A DNA stretch of 64,000 bases, taken from Parafilimonas sp. (lineage in GTDB: Bacteria > Bacteroidota > Bacteroidia > Chitinophagales > Chitinophagaceae). The stretch is from NCBI GenBank assembly GCA_017856455.1, contig JAFMEZ010000003.1, positions 1-64,000 on the forward strand, written 5' to 3'. Positions 9,817 through 19,477 of the stretch are shown here, in pieces. The notes beneath the pieces were generated by a model. That model saw nothing but the letters and a program-made list of their open reading frames with translations, searched no databases and was not told the origin of the DNA. A program made the position numbers and the translations under genes. The first letter of the stretch is position 1. Each line of letters starts with the position of its first letter.

Positions 9817-11034
9817 TTATTTTTTTAAAGCTGATAAAAATTTGCTGATCAGTTCGTTTAGCTGTTTATTCTCAATCCATCTTGCAACAATGACCAATTC
9901 GTTTTCTCGATCTACATAAATCATATTTGTTCCATTCCCAATATGTGCATAAGCAGATTCAGGAGCTGATGGGAATTCTTTTTTCCCTGTATTTAAGAAG
10001 AAGTTCATGAAACCGTAACCTGGATTTGCTTGTGTGGGGGTTGTTGAAAGCGCTATCCATTTTTCTGAAATGAGTTGTTGGTCATTCCATCTCCCTTTAT
10101 TATAAGTCAACCAACCAAATCTTGCCATGTCCATTGCGCTGATGAACATCCCCCCGCCAAAATGCCCACCGCCACTTACTGATTGAATCAATTTGCCATC
10201 CATTACAATCCAAGAATTTCTGTAGCCTGTCCAGTGCCATTGGTTGCTTGCACCGATGGGCTCCATAATTTTTTCTCTAAGTACATCCGGTAAAGATTTG
10301 TGCCAAACAGCTGTTGCAGCCAACGCCAATGCATTTACTCTTGTGTCATTGTATTTATATACTGTACCTGGTTCATTGTGTTTCCGGTTGATCCACTCTA
10401 AAGGTTTATCGTTGGGACGATCTGCCCAATCTGGTTTACCCCAAAGCGTACCTTCCCAATCACTTGTTTGTCGCAACATATGATCCCAGGTAATTTTTCG
10501 ATTGTGTTCACTATCAAAAAGCCTAATGAATTGTGGCTGCCCAATTTGTTCACCGGCTCTGAAAGGGTTAGGATCATATGGCTCAATCATTGGAACATAG
10601 TCGCCAACTTTATCTTCAATAGATTTGATCAATCCCTTATCAAACGCCAATCCCACAGCAGTTGAAACAAAACTTTTGGTAACGCTGTTTGTTTGTTCAG
10701 CAAAATTTACATCCCCCCAAGATCCAATGATGTATCCTTTGTAAACGATGATACCACTGGTAGACTTTCTATCTGCAAAGGGTCCCATTGCATCACTGTA
10801 AGGCTCTTTGTAAAAATTATACAGTTGCGCCAATTCTTGATTTTTTGGCATGCTTGTTTCGTGCTTAACGGCAAACTGAATGGCTTCATTTAGTTTGTTT
10901 TCATCAATCCCAAAAAAGGATGGCGATTTCGTTTCCCAGCTGCCTTTGGGTGGAAAATAAACGGTTGGAGGAGTTGCCTTTTTCTGTGCAAAAATCACCT
11001 GACAGGAAAATAGCAGTATAAATAATGGTTTCAT
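9817..11034 (-). CDS. Serine hydrolase (beta-lactamase/class C family)
   Basis: Signal peptide; TNSVTKSF (SxxK), YKYNDTRVNALA (YxN), SVSGGGHFGGGMFISAMDMARFG. Start moved to ATG at 11034. Confidence 0.82.
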   Translation of the reverse strand: MKPLFILLFSCQVIFAQKKATPPTVYFPPKGSWETKSPSFFGIDENKLNEAIQFAVKHETSMPKNQELAQLYNFYKEPYSDAMGPFADRKSTSGIIVYKGYIIGSWGDVNFAEQTNSVTKSFVSTAVGLAFDKGLIKSIEDKVGDYVPMIEPYDPNPFRAGEQIGQPQFIRLFDSEHNRKITWDHMLRQTSDWEGTLWGKPDWADRPNDKPLEWINRKHNEPGTVYKYNDTRVNALALAATAVWHKSLPDVLREKIMEPIGASNQWHWTGYRNSWIVMDGKLIQSVSGGGHFGGGMFISAMDMARFGWLTYNKGRWNDQQLISEKWIALSTTPTQANPGYGFMNFFLNTGKKEFPSAPESAYAHIGNGTNMIYVDRENELVIVARWIENKQLNELISKFLSALKK

Positions 11035-11065
11035 CTCATTTGATATATACCTCAAGTTAATTAAG

Positions 11066-11102
11066 TTCAATAATTTCAACTCAATAAAATTCAATAATTT
11101 CA
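11066..11102. repeat. Two exact 13-nt direct repeats (TTCAATAATTTCA) in divergent intergenic region
   Basis: Copies read at 11066-11078 and 11090-11102, 24 nt start to start. Confidence 0.9.
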
Positions 11103-11124
11103 GCAACAGAGATAAATCTTGATT

Positions 11125-11985
11125 ATGAAAATAAGTCACTTGTATTTTTTGGGTCTTTTATGCTTTGGATTAAACGCTTACTCCCAAAAGAAATCAACCG
11201 AGCATTGGGAGTCGATGTTTAATGGTAAGGATTTAACGGGTTGGACACCTAAGATTAGAAATTATCCCGCAGGTGAAAATTTTGGAAATACGTTTAGGGT
11301 GGAAGATGGTAAAATGGTGGTACGTTATGATGCCTATGAAAAATTTGATGAGCGATATGGTCACCTCTTTTACAATAAACCATACAATTATTATCGCATT
11401 AGATTGGAATATAGATTTGTTGGAGAGCAAGCAAATGGTGGTGCAGGATGGGCTTTGCGCAACAGTGGTATCATGGTACATGGACAATCACCGCAGAGTA
11501 TGGGATTGAAGCAAGATTTTCCTGTTTCAATAGAAGTGCAATTATTAGGAGGAGATGGTAAAAACAAAAGGACAACTTGTAATCTTTGTACACCAGGTAC
11601 AAATGTTGAAATAAATGGTAAACTCGAAAAAACACATTGCATCAATTCTACCTCAGAAACATATCATGGTGATCAATGGGTGAAAGCAGAGGTGCTTGTG
11701 TTGGGTGATTCGGTCGTAAAGCATTTTGCTAATGGGCAAGAGGTTTTGGTTTATATGAAACCACAAGTAGGTGGTGGGAACGTAGATGGGCAGGAAATTA
11801 TTTTTGGCAAGCCAGGTGAATTATTGACAGGGGGGACAATTTCATTGCAGAGTGAAAGCCATCCTGTAGAATTTAAAAACATTGAAATTTTAAACTTAGA
11901 AGGATGTATGGATCCAAAAGCATCTAACTATCAATCTTATTATATCAAATCAAAACCTTCTGATTGCAAATACAATAAAAAGTAG
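11125..11985 (+). CDS. DUF1080 family protein (3-keto-disaccharide hydrolase-like)
   Basis: WESMFNGKDLTGWTPKIRNYPAGENFGNTFRVEDGKMVVRYD...NSGIMVHGQSPQSM...SIEVQLLGG; ATG at 11125 preferred over TTG at 11119. Confidence 0.88.
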   Translation: MKISHLYFLGLLCFGLNAYSQKKSTEHWESMFNGKDLTGWTPKIRNYPAGENFGNTFRVEDGKMVVRYDAYEKFDERYGHLFYNKPYNYYRIRLEYRFVGEQANGGAGWALRNSGIMVHGQSPQSMGLKQDFPVSIEVQLLGGDGKNKRTTCNLCTPGTNVEINGKLEKTHCINSTSETYHGDQWVKAEVLVLGDSVVKHFANGQEVLVYMKPQVGGGNVDGQEIIFGKPGELLTGGTISLQSESHPVEFKNIEILNLEGCMDPKASNYQSYYIKSKPSDCKYNKK

Positions 11986-11988
11986 TTT

Positions 11989-13530
11989 ATGAAAAAGAGT
12001 TTATTTAGTTTATTTCTATCCGCTTCATTGATTTCATTTGCACAACAGCGTCCACCTGTTCCACCAATTGCACCAGCATCACCAGTTGCAGCTGATGCAA
12101 AGCCTAATCCTGCAAATATTCCATTCAATCCTGATCAATATGTTTCAGCTGATCATGAAGTAACCATCAAAGGAGTTAAAGTTCCTTACAAGACAACAAC
12201 TGGCATGATGCCGGTATGGGATACAGAGGGAAAAGTTCAGGCTGGTGTTTTCTTCACATATTATGAGCGATCAGACGTGAAAGATCGTGCTGCTAGACCT
12301 CTATTGATTTCATTCAATGGTGGTCCTGGTACTGCTTCATTATGGATGGAACTCGGATATACTGGTCCACGTATTTTAAATATAGATGATGAAGGATATC
12401 CAGTACAGCCATATGGATTGAGAGATAATCCGCATTCTTTATTGGATGTTGCAGACATCGTGTATGTAGATCCTGTTAATACTGGTTTCTCAAGAGCGGT
12501 GAGCAAAGACATTCCTACTTCCAGATTTTTTGGTGTGAATGCAGATATAAAATATTTGGCAGAGTGGATCAACACTTTTGTTTCACGCATGAATCGTTGG
12601 GCTTCTCCAAAATATTTAATTGGTGAAAGCTATGGAACAGGAAGGGTTTCAGGATTGGCACTTGAACTACAAAATAGCCATTGGATGTTTTTCAATGGAG
12701 TGATTTTGGTTTCACCAACAACATTAGGTATCGAAAGAGATGGTCCAGTTGCTGCTGCATTGCGTTTGCCATATTATGCTGCAACAGCTTGGTATCATAA
12801 AGCTTTGTCGGCTGATTTACAACAGAAGGATTTAACTGCCATGTTGCCTGAAGTTGAAAAATTTACTGTTGATGAATTGATCCCTGCGCTTACGAAAGGA
12901 GGATTTTTAGAAGATGCAAAAAGAAAAGAAGTTGCAGCTAAGATTTCAAAATACAGTGGTATTGCTGAAAAAGTTGTGTTACAGAATAACTTAGACGTAG
13001 TTCCGTCTTTGTTTTGGAAGGAGTTATTAAGAGACAAAGGATTTACAATCGGAAGATTGGATTCCCGTTATAAAGGAATTGATAAGAAAGACGGAGGTGA
13101 GCAATCTGATTTTAATGCAGAGTTGATCTCATGGGAACATTCATTTACTCCTGCTATCAATATTTATTTGCGTGAAGAGTTGAAATATAAAACGGATTTA
13201 AAATATTATGTGTTTGGTCCGGTGAATCCTTGGGACAGATCGGGAGACCAAACAGGTGAGAACTTGAGAAAAGCAATGGCTGAGAATCCATTTTTGCATG
13301 TGTTGATTCAATCTGGTTATTATGATGGAGCCTGTGATTATTTCAACGCGAAGTACAGCATGTGGCAGATGGATCCAAGCGGAAAGATGAAAGACAGGTT
13401 AAATTGGGAGGGATACAGAAGTGGACACATGATGTATCTGCGTCGCCCTGATTTGGAAACCAGCAATGAGAGTTTGAGAAATTTCATCAAGAAGACTACT
13501 CCAAAGCCTGGACAGTCAGCCAAATACTAA
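11989..13530 (+). CDS. Peptidase S10 family (serine carboxypeptidase-like) protein
   Basis: LLISFNGGPGTASLWMELGYTGPR, YVDPVNTGFSRA, YLIGESYGTGRVSGLA, QSGYYDGACDYFNAKYSMWQM. Confidence 0.88.
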   Translation: MKKSLFSLFLSASLISFAQQRPPVPPIAPASPVAADAKPNPANIPFNPDQYVSADHEVTIKGVKVPYKTTTGMMPVWDTEGKVQAGVFFTYYERSDVKDRAARPLLISFNGGPGTASLWMELGYTGPRILNIDDEGYPVQPYGLRDNPHSLLDVADIVYVDPVNTGFSRAVSKDIPTSRFFGVNADIKYLAEWINTFVSRMNRWASPKYLIGESYGTGRVSGLALELQNSHWMFFNGVILVSPTTLGIERDGPVAAALRLPYYAATAWYHKALSADLQQKDLTAMLPEVEKFTVDELIPALTKGGFLEDAKRKEVAAKISKYSGIAEKVVLQNNLDVVPSLFWKELLRDKGFTIGRLDSRYKGIDKKDGGEQSDFNAELISWEHSFTPAINIYLREELKYKTDLKYYVFGPVNPWDRSGDQTGENLRKAMAENPFLHVLIQSGYYDGACDYFNAKYSMWQMDPSGKMKDRLNWEGYRSGHMMYLRRPDLETSNESLRNFIKKTTPKPGQSAKY

Positions 13531-13536
13531 ACAGTC

Positions 13537-13571
13537 AACTGTCAACCGTTAACAGTTAGCGGTTGGCAGTT
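13537..13571. repeat. Imperfect 12-bp inverted repeat (hairpin) between convergent genes
   Basis: AACTGTCAACCG (13537-13548) / CGGTTGGCAGTT (13560-13571), one G-U type mismatch, 11-nt loop; no clear T tract. Confidence 0.8.
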
Positions 13572-14379
13572 ATACTTCTGCTACGTTTATTTTTTCAGTT
13601 GGATTCATGATATAGGTTAGCATGGATCCATTTTTATATAATTCAACGATCCTGTATCCACGATAGGCTGTTCCCCAGTTCCCACCAACATGGCTATCGA
13701 ATAAATAAGGGATATTATCCTTCCACTTGATGCCATCCTGATCATGTTCATGACCATGAAATACTGCCTTCACATTTTTCTGTTTCTTGATCAATTCCTG
13801 GAACTCAGGTGAATCAATTCCATTGGCTGTCCATTTGATTGGGGGGATATGTATGAACAAGAAAATATGCTTGGCGTTTTTATGCTCTTCAAATTTTTGA
13901 GAGAGCCAATCAAGATTTGGGGGGAGATATTTTCCTTGTTTATTTGATGTTGTTGCAAAGAGTAGAACATTGTCGCCAATTACATGTTCAAAGTCAAGGG
14001 GTGAATGCCAACCAGATTCCCATTCTTCTTTTGTTGCAGTATCATGATTTCCTTGGGTAACAAAATACTTGAATGGCAATTGATCAAAAGTAGATTTCAA
14101 TGTTGGGATGTAACTGATATCATCATGAACAAGATCGCCATTGAAAACACAAAATTCAAATGGATCCATTGAATGGACATTTTTGATATGTGCTAATGCA
14201 GTATCCAACATTTCTTGGAAAGCAGTTTTAGGCTGACCAAAATGCAAATCTGATGCTATTGCAAATCGCAGAATAGGTTTTTTGTTCTCAAAAAAACTTA
14301 AATCTGTTGCAAAAACCGATTTACTGTTTAAAACAACAATAGCTGTTGAAATGCCTTGTAAAAACTTACGACGATTCAT
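13570..14379 (-). CDS. Tat-signal metallophosphoesterase (calcineurin-like)
   Basis: MNRRKFLQGIST; ASDLHFG...FNGDLVHD...VTQGNHDT...FLFIHIPP...VFHGHEHDQDG. Confidence 0.9.
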   Translation of the reverse strand: MNRRKFLQGISTAIVVLNSKSVFATDLSFFENKKPILRFAIASDLHFGQPKTAFQEMLDTALAHIKNVHSMDPFEFCVFNGDLVHDDISYIPTLKSTFDQLPFKYFVTQGNHDTATKEEWESGWHSPLDFEHVIGDNVLLFATTSNKQGKYLPPNLDWLSQKFEEHKNAKHIFLFIHIPPIKWTANGIDSPEFQELIKKQKNVKAVFHGHEHDQDGIKWKDNIPYLFDSHVGGNWGTAYRGYRIVELYKNGSMLTYIMNPTEKINVAEV

Positions 14380-14406
14380 GCTCAATGATTGAACACGAAA
14401 GATAAT

Positions 14407-15132
14407 TTATTTTTTTGCGATATTTCCAAATACTCTTTTAAGTAATTCTGAAGTTCTGGCGAGCGGGTCTTTTCTGATTTTTTTCTCCTCTTCTCCAATT
14501 TGATAGAAGATACCACCAATAGATTTTTCTGTAACATACGCTGTTAAATCTGGGTTGATTTTTTTTAGACTGACTTTATTGTATGCATTGATGATGGTTG
14601 CCCAATGTTTAGTCGCATTAACTTTATTCAAAGAATTTTCAATAACCGGTCTGAATTTATTCGTCAGCGAAAGTGTAGTCGTTTTTCTAAGATATGCTGT
14701 GCCAGCAGTATCAGTTCCTTTGATGATCGTAACCACATCTTCTACATTCATTGATTTGACTGCGTCTATGAATATTGTTGCAGCTTCTTTACAGGCATCT
14801 TCTGCTCCACGATTCATACTTAAAATAGCTTCATCAACTTGATTGCCCAATCCAAGATTGCGTAATGTTTTTTCAACTTTTTCAGCTTCAGGAGGCAATA
14901 AAATCTTTAGTAAATCATTTTTAAAAAATCCGTCTTCTTTTGATAATGTTGTTGCTCCTTTTTGCGCTCCTATGATTAAGGCTTCTTTAAGTCCTGCAAT
15001 CATATCTTCTTTTTCAGACCCCTTAGATTCAGTTATCCCTAATGCCTGATTTGCTTTTTGTAAAATCCCTTTCAATTGAGCATTGCTAAACAATCCAAGG
15101 GTTAATAATAAAGTGGTGAGAAAAATTTTCAT
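14407..15132 (-). CDS. DUF4197 domain-containing protein
   Basis: GLKEALIIGAQKGATTLSKEDGFFKNDLLKILLPPEAEKVEKTLR...AEDACKEAATIFIDAVKSM...GGIFYQIGEEEKKIRKDPLART. Confidence 0.85.
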   Translation of the reverse strand: MKIFLTTLLLTLGLFSNAQLKGILQKANQALGITESKGSEKEDMIAGLKEALIIGAQKGATTLSKEDGFFKNDLLKILLPPEAEKVEKTLRNLGLGNQVDEAILSMNRGAEDACKEAATIFIDAVKSMNVEDVVTIIKGTDTAGTAYLRKTTTLSLTNKFRPVIENSLNKVNATKHWATIINAYNKVSLKKINPDLTAYVTEKSIGGIFYQIGEEEKKIRKDPLARTSELLKRVFGNIAKK

Positions 15133-15144
15133 GGTGAGCTATTT

Positions 15145-16329
15145 TCAGGATGTGAAAATAGTGCTCCCTTTTGATATCGTTCTGTTAATTTCGAGTTCGT
15201 TGTTGAAAATTACAATATCAGCATCGAGTCCTTTTTTAATTGACCCAATTTGATTGTTCATATTCATCATCCTGGCTGGTGTTGAAGAAAGCATTCTGAC
15301 TGCATCAACCAACGAAACCTCGGCTAACTCAGTCATGGTGCTAATTAACCTATTGGATGTAGCAGTACTCCCTGCAAATGCAGTACCGTCCATCAACTTT
15401 GCAACACCGCCTTCAACATTAACATCCATACCATTTGATTGATTGCCGAGTTTGTACACTCCGTTTGGCATGGCAGCACCTCTCATTGCATCTGTTATTA
15501 ATGCAATTCGATCAGGACCTTTTATCTTATAAATTAGTTTTAACAAGGGTTTAGGCAAATGAATTCCATCTGCAATGATTTCAACATCTAATTCATCATG
15601 TAGATATCCTGCTTCAACAACTCCGGCATATCTCATTGCATTTTTTCTGGTTACACTCGACATGGCAGAATAAAAATGAGTCAGGAGTGAAAATCCATTT
15701 TCAAATGCCAATTTAGCTTCATCATAAACAGCATCTGTATGCGCCATGGATGCAATGATTCCTCTTTTGCTTAATATTTTTCCAAGTTCTATTGCACCTC
15801 TCTTTTCTGGAGCAATACTCCATCTCTTGATATATGATGATCTCTCAAGGATCTCCATATATTCTTTTGGATCTGGATCACGTATGTATGCTGGATCTTG
15901 TGCGCCACGTTGATTCAATGAAAAATAAGGACCCTCCAGATGAATACCTAGAAATTTTGCGCCTTTATTTTCTTTAAAGTGCACATTGTTGTAAACGTCG
16001 AGTGTTTTTAGAATTCCTTCTTTATCAGCTGTTAGTGTGGTTGCAAGTAATGATGTGGTTCCAAATTTTGCGTGAAGTGCTGCAACATGCAGAAAAGCCT
16101 CCTCCGTTTCATCCATGAAATCATGTCCGCCTCCACCATGAACATGAATATCAATGAATCCAGGTGAAACATAGTTTCCTTTCGCATCAATTTCTTCAAA
16201 ATCACTTGTTGGGATATTTGTTTTTTCAATCCCAATAATTTTCTCGTCTTCTATGAACACAGTTCCATTAGAAAGGATGGCACTTTCAGTTATAATATTT
16301 CCATTGATGATTTTGAACTTTTTTTTCAT
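15145..16329 (-). CDS. nagA: N-acetylglucosamine-6-phosphate deacetylase
   Basis: VSPGFIDIHVHGGGGHDFMD...GIHLEGPYFS..GAQDP...HTDAVYDEA...LTHFYSAMS...ITDAMRGAAMPNG; start moved to ATG at 16329. Confidence 0.93.
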   Translation of the reverse strand: MKKKFKIINGNIITESAILSNGTVFIEDEKIIGIEKTNIPTSDFEEIDAKGNYVSPGFIDIHVHGGGGHDFMDETEEAFLHVAALHAKFGTTSLLATTLTADKEGILKTLDVYNNVHFKENKGAKFLGIHLEGPYFSLNQRGAQDPAYIRDPDPKEYMEILERSSYIKRWSIAPEKRGAIELGKILSKRGIIASMAHTDAVYDEAKLAFENGFSLLTHFYSAMSSVTRKNAMRYAGVVEAGYLHDELDVEIIADGIHLPKPLLKLIYKIKGPDRIALITDAMRGAAMPNGVYKLGNQSNGMDVNVEGGVAKLMDGTAFAGSTATSNRLISTMTELAEVSLVDAVRMLSSTPARMMNMNNQIGSIKKGLDADIVIFNNELEINRTISKGSTIFTS

Positions 16330-17627
16330 GCTTTCCATTTTCTGATGGCATGACCTTTGATCGCATAATAAAAAAGGTAAGCATAACAAGGAAGTAGAAT
16401 CCAGTATGCCTGTTGCACACCTATATTATCTGCAATGCTTCCATATATTAATGGTACCAATGCATTGCCACTTAATCCCATGATGAGTAGTGATGCACCT
16501 AATTTTGTAAATCTTCCTAGTCCGTCTAATGCAAGTGGCCAAATCGCTGCCCATACCAGTGAATTTGCTAAACCCAGTAAAACAACAAACCAGATTGATA
16601 TTGAAGCAGTATGTCCAAGAAACGTAGTATGTCCTTTTGAGAGTGTAATTAAAAAGGTGAGCACAATTCCAAGTCCGGTACAAATTCTCAAGGCATTTAC
16701 TTGCTTTAGATAAGTTGGGATAGTGATGATGCCAATAATATATCCGATGATGGTTGCACTGAGCACATATGCAGGGAAAGATTTTGCTTCCAGCAAAGGG
16801 ATATTCATTGAAAGCGCATAGTTAATAATGGTATCAACTGAAATAATTTGTGCACCAACATGCAAAAAAATTGCAATTGCACCGAGAATTAAATGTGGGA
16901 ATTGAAAAATATTCTTTTTGTCTGCATTTGCATTCGCAATTTCATCCGTTTCTTTTTCTGTATCAATTTCAGGTAGTGGGGAAAATCTAACCAGTAATCC
17001 CAAAAGCAGTAATACTGTGCCAACAATTGTATAAGGTTTGATGACTCTTCTAATTAACTCATCAAGCAATGGTGCTTTTTCATTTGCATTCATTGAATTT
17101 AACTGTGCAAATAAATCTGTATCTGTCGCTTTAAGCACTACCGCAGCGAAGAGAAGTGGTGCAATAATTCCGGCACCTTTGTTGAATATGCCCATGATGC
17201 TGATTCTTTGTGCAGCACTTTCTTTTGGTCCGAGTATAGTGATATAAGGATTTGCAGCAGTTTGCAGAATAGCAAGTCCAACACCAATTGTAAAGAGTCC
17301 GAGTAAAAACAACTCGTATGTCCGCCCCATTGCTGCAGGTACAAATGTGAAGGCTCCAATCGACATCAGTATAAACCCTGTCATCATTCCTTTTTTGAAT
17401 CCAACTTTTTTTAATAGATAGCTGGAGGGAACAGACATGATGAAATAAGAAATATAGAATGCAAATGTTACCAGGTATGATTCAAAGTGGTTGAGTTCAC
17501 ATGCAATTTTGAAATAGGGAATTAAAATTGAATTCACCCAGGTAACAAATCCGAAGATGAAAAAAAGTATTCCAATAATAAGTATTGAAATGGTTGTATC
17601 TCTTTTGGAAAGAACGGATGTTGACAT
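16326..17627 (-). CDS. Sugar MFS transporter (FucP/NagP-like)
   Basis: 12-TM pattern; FFIFGFVTWVNSILIPYFK, LLKKVGFKKGMM, LGLFTIGVGLAILQTAANPYITILGP. Confidence 0.88.
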   Translation of the reverse strand: MSTSVLSKRDTTISILIIGILFFIFGFVTWVNSILIPYFKIACELNHFESYLVTFAFYISYFIMSVPSSYLLKKVGFKKGMMTGFILMSIGAFTFVPAAMGRTYELFLLGLFTIGVGLAILQTAANPYITILGPKESAAQRISIMGIFNKGAGIIAPLLFAAVVLKATDTDLFAQLNSMNANEKAPLLDELIRRVIKPYTIVGTVLLLLGLLVRFSPLPEIDTEKETDEIANANADKKNIFQFPHLILGAIAIFLHVGAQIISVDTIINYALSMNIPLLEAKSFPAYVLSATIIGYIIGIITIPTYLKQVNALRICTGLGIVLTFLITLSKGHTTFLGHTASISIWFVVLLGLANSLVWAAIWPLALDGLGRFTKLGASLLIMGLSGNALVPLIYGSIADNIGVQQAYWILLPCYAYLFYYAIKGHAIRKWKA

Positions 17628-18368
17628 TTATTTATTTTTTAAAAGTGCAGCAGCATGTTGATCCAAGTATATATTGCAGTTAGGATGATTTTGCAAAATA
17701 CTTGCTGGATGAATATTACTAACTGGACCATTTAGACAATCACTTACTGCCTTAGCTTTTCTTTCATCAGGAACAGAGCAAATAATCATATTCGACTGCA
17801 TGATTTGATGAATAGACATGCTGATAGCTTTCTTTGGAACCTCATCCATGTTTGCAAACCATCCTTCTCCCCATTGTTGTTTTCTGCACGCTTCATCCAA
17901 ATCTACAATGATATAGGGATCAGTTGTTTCAAAATCGGCTGGAGGGTCATTAAACGCAAGGTGACCGTTTTCTCCAATGCCGACCAATGCAAGATCAATT
18001 TGAACGTTGCAAATAATAGCATTGAGTCTTTTGCATTCAGCTATTGGATTATTTTCTCCATCAATGAGGTGGTAACTTTTTAAGCCAGATATTTTCTTTA
18101 CAAATCTTTCCATCAAATATTTTCGAAAACTTGCTTTGTGAGTAATAGGGATACCGATATACTCATCCAGGTGAAACATGGTTACTTTACTCCAATCAAT
18201 TTCTTTGTCGTTTGTTATTAACTCCAGCACATGAAACTGACTGGTACCTGTTGCCAAAATAATATTTGCTTCGCCCTTTGCTTCAATTGTTTTTTTGATC
18301 GTTTCAGCTGCAAGAGAACCCGCAGCTTTTCCAAGCAGTTCTGCATTTTCAAAAATCTCCATCTTCAT
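17628..18368 (-). CDS. nagB: Glucosamine-6-phosphate deaminase family protein
   Basis: ILATGTSQFHVLE, VTMFHLDEYIGIP..HKASFRKYL, LALVGIGENGHLAFNDPPADFET; adjacent to nagA. Confidence 0.88.
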   Translation of the reverse strand: MKMEIFENAELLGKAAGSLAAETIKKTIEAKGEANIILATGTSQFHVLELITNDKEIDWSKVTMFHLDEYIGIPITHKASFRKYLMERFVKKISGLKSYHLIDGENNPIAECKRLNAIICNVQIDLALVGIGENGHLAFNDPPADFETTDPYIIVDLDEACRKQQWGEGWFANMDEVPKKAISMSIHQIMQSNMIICSVPDERKAKAVSDCLNGPVSNIHPASILQNHPNCNIYLDQHAAALLKNK

Positions 18369-18379
18369 ACTTACACGAA

Positions 18380-19474
18380 TTATATCTTTAAAAATATTTT
18401 CTTATCGTATAAAAATTTTAAGAAAATCCATTTTAATGCGAGTGCTGTAATAGCCATTGCCACTGCATTGTATGGATCTCCAATCAAATCTCCTATCCAT
18501 TGAAAAAAACCTTTATTGGCATAGCCCCATTGAATAAACTTGCCCGACATATAGATCAAGATCGAGTTCATGCCAATGACTTTAAAAAAGAAAGCCCATT
18601 GTTGAATCCCTTTTACATCTATGATAAAATAAAACAAAGCCATTAAGAGCAGATTCCATCCGGTTGTGAATAGTACAAATGAGCTCGACCACATATTTTT
18701 ATTGATAGGAAAATCCAAATTCCAAATCAATGCAATGAAGAGTGAAGCAACACCTGCAATAATTAATGATTTTGTTTTTGTGATTTCGTTTGATGCAGTA
18801 TTTTTTAAATAGCTGCCTGTTAATACTCCTGCTAATGCAGTTGCAATCGCTGCTATATTATTAAATAGTCCAACTGTATCATGAATTCCTCTGGATAGTT
18901 TCCCCGGCAGTATAGTTCTGTCAAAATATGAAGCAAAATTTCCCTCTTCAGTGAGGTCGCCCAATGGAAATCCAGGTGCAGCAGTACATTTTAATATCAA
19001 CCAATATCCAATCAGTAATCCAACAAACCAGATGGCTTGAAATTTCTTATTGGCGTATACATATAAAATACATGACAGCGTGTATGCAATCCCTATTCTT
19101 CCCAGCACACTCATCACCCTGAAATCTGCCAACGGTTTTATCATCAAACCATTGTTGTAAATCAATCCAAGTATGAACAGGATTAATCCTCTTTTAATCA
19201 CTTTTACAAGCAGGTTTGATTTGCTTACTCCATCCAACAATGATTTATCGATCGAATAAACACTAGAAATACCTGAGATGAACATGAATAATGGGAAAAT
19301 CAAATCATAAGCATTGAATCCATTCCAATAGGGATGAGTAAATTGATTGGAGAGTGCATTCCAAAAGGGATGATGGGTTGCTTCAGACATGGTATGAAAA
19401 ATTTCTTCCGCACCAATGATCCAAAACATATCGAATCCCCGGAGTGCATCCAGTGAATACAAACGCTTATTCAT
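18380..19474 (-). CDS. NagX-like / heparan-alpha-glucosaminide N-acetyltransferase family membrane protein (DUF5009)
   Basis: RLYSLDALRGFDMFWIIGAEEI..., YDLIFPLFMFISGIS, multi-TM, FKVIGMNSILIYMSG; in nag cluster. Confidence 0.85.
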   Translation of the reverse strand: MNKRLYSLDALRGFDMFWIIGAEEIFHTMSEATHHPFWNALSNQFTHPYWNGFNAYDLIFPLFMFISGISSVYSIDKSLLDGVSKSNLLVKVIKRGLILFILGLIYNNGLMIKPLADFRVMSVLGRIGIAYTLSCILYVYANKKFQAIWFVGLLIGYWLILKCTAAPGFPLGDLTEEGNFASYFDRTILPGKLSRGIHDTVGLFNNIAAIATALAGVLTGSYLKNTASNEITKTKSLIIAGVASLFIALIWNLDFPINKNMWSSSFVLFTTGWNLLLMALFYFIIDVKGIQQWAFFFKVIGMNSILIYMSGKFIQWGYANKGFFQWIGDLIGDPYNAVAMAITALALKWIFLKFLYDKKIFLKI

Positions 19475-19477
19475 CGT

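Noticed and set aside
9817-11034. Beta-lactamase-like ORFs (also 25631..26779 and 40837..41709) as antibiotic resistance genes
   Set aside because: They carry SxxK-type motifs but are generic serine hydrolases in peptide or glycan catabolic context. The class A-like one shows KNG rather than KTG and no clear omega-loop ExxxN, so resistance cannot be supported.
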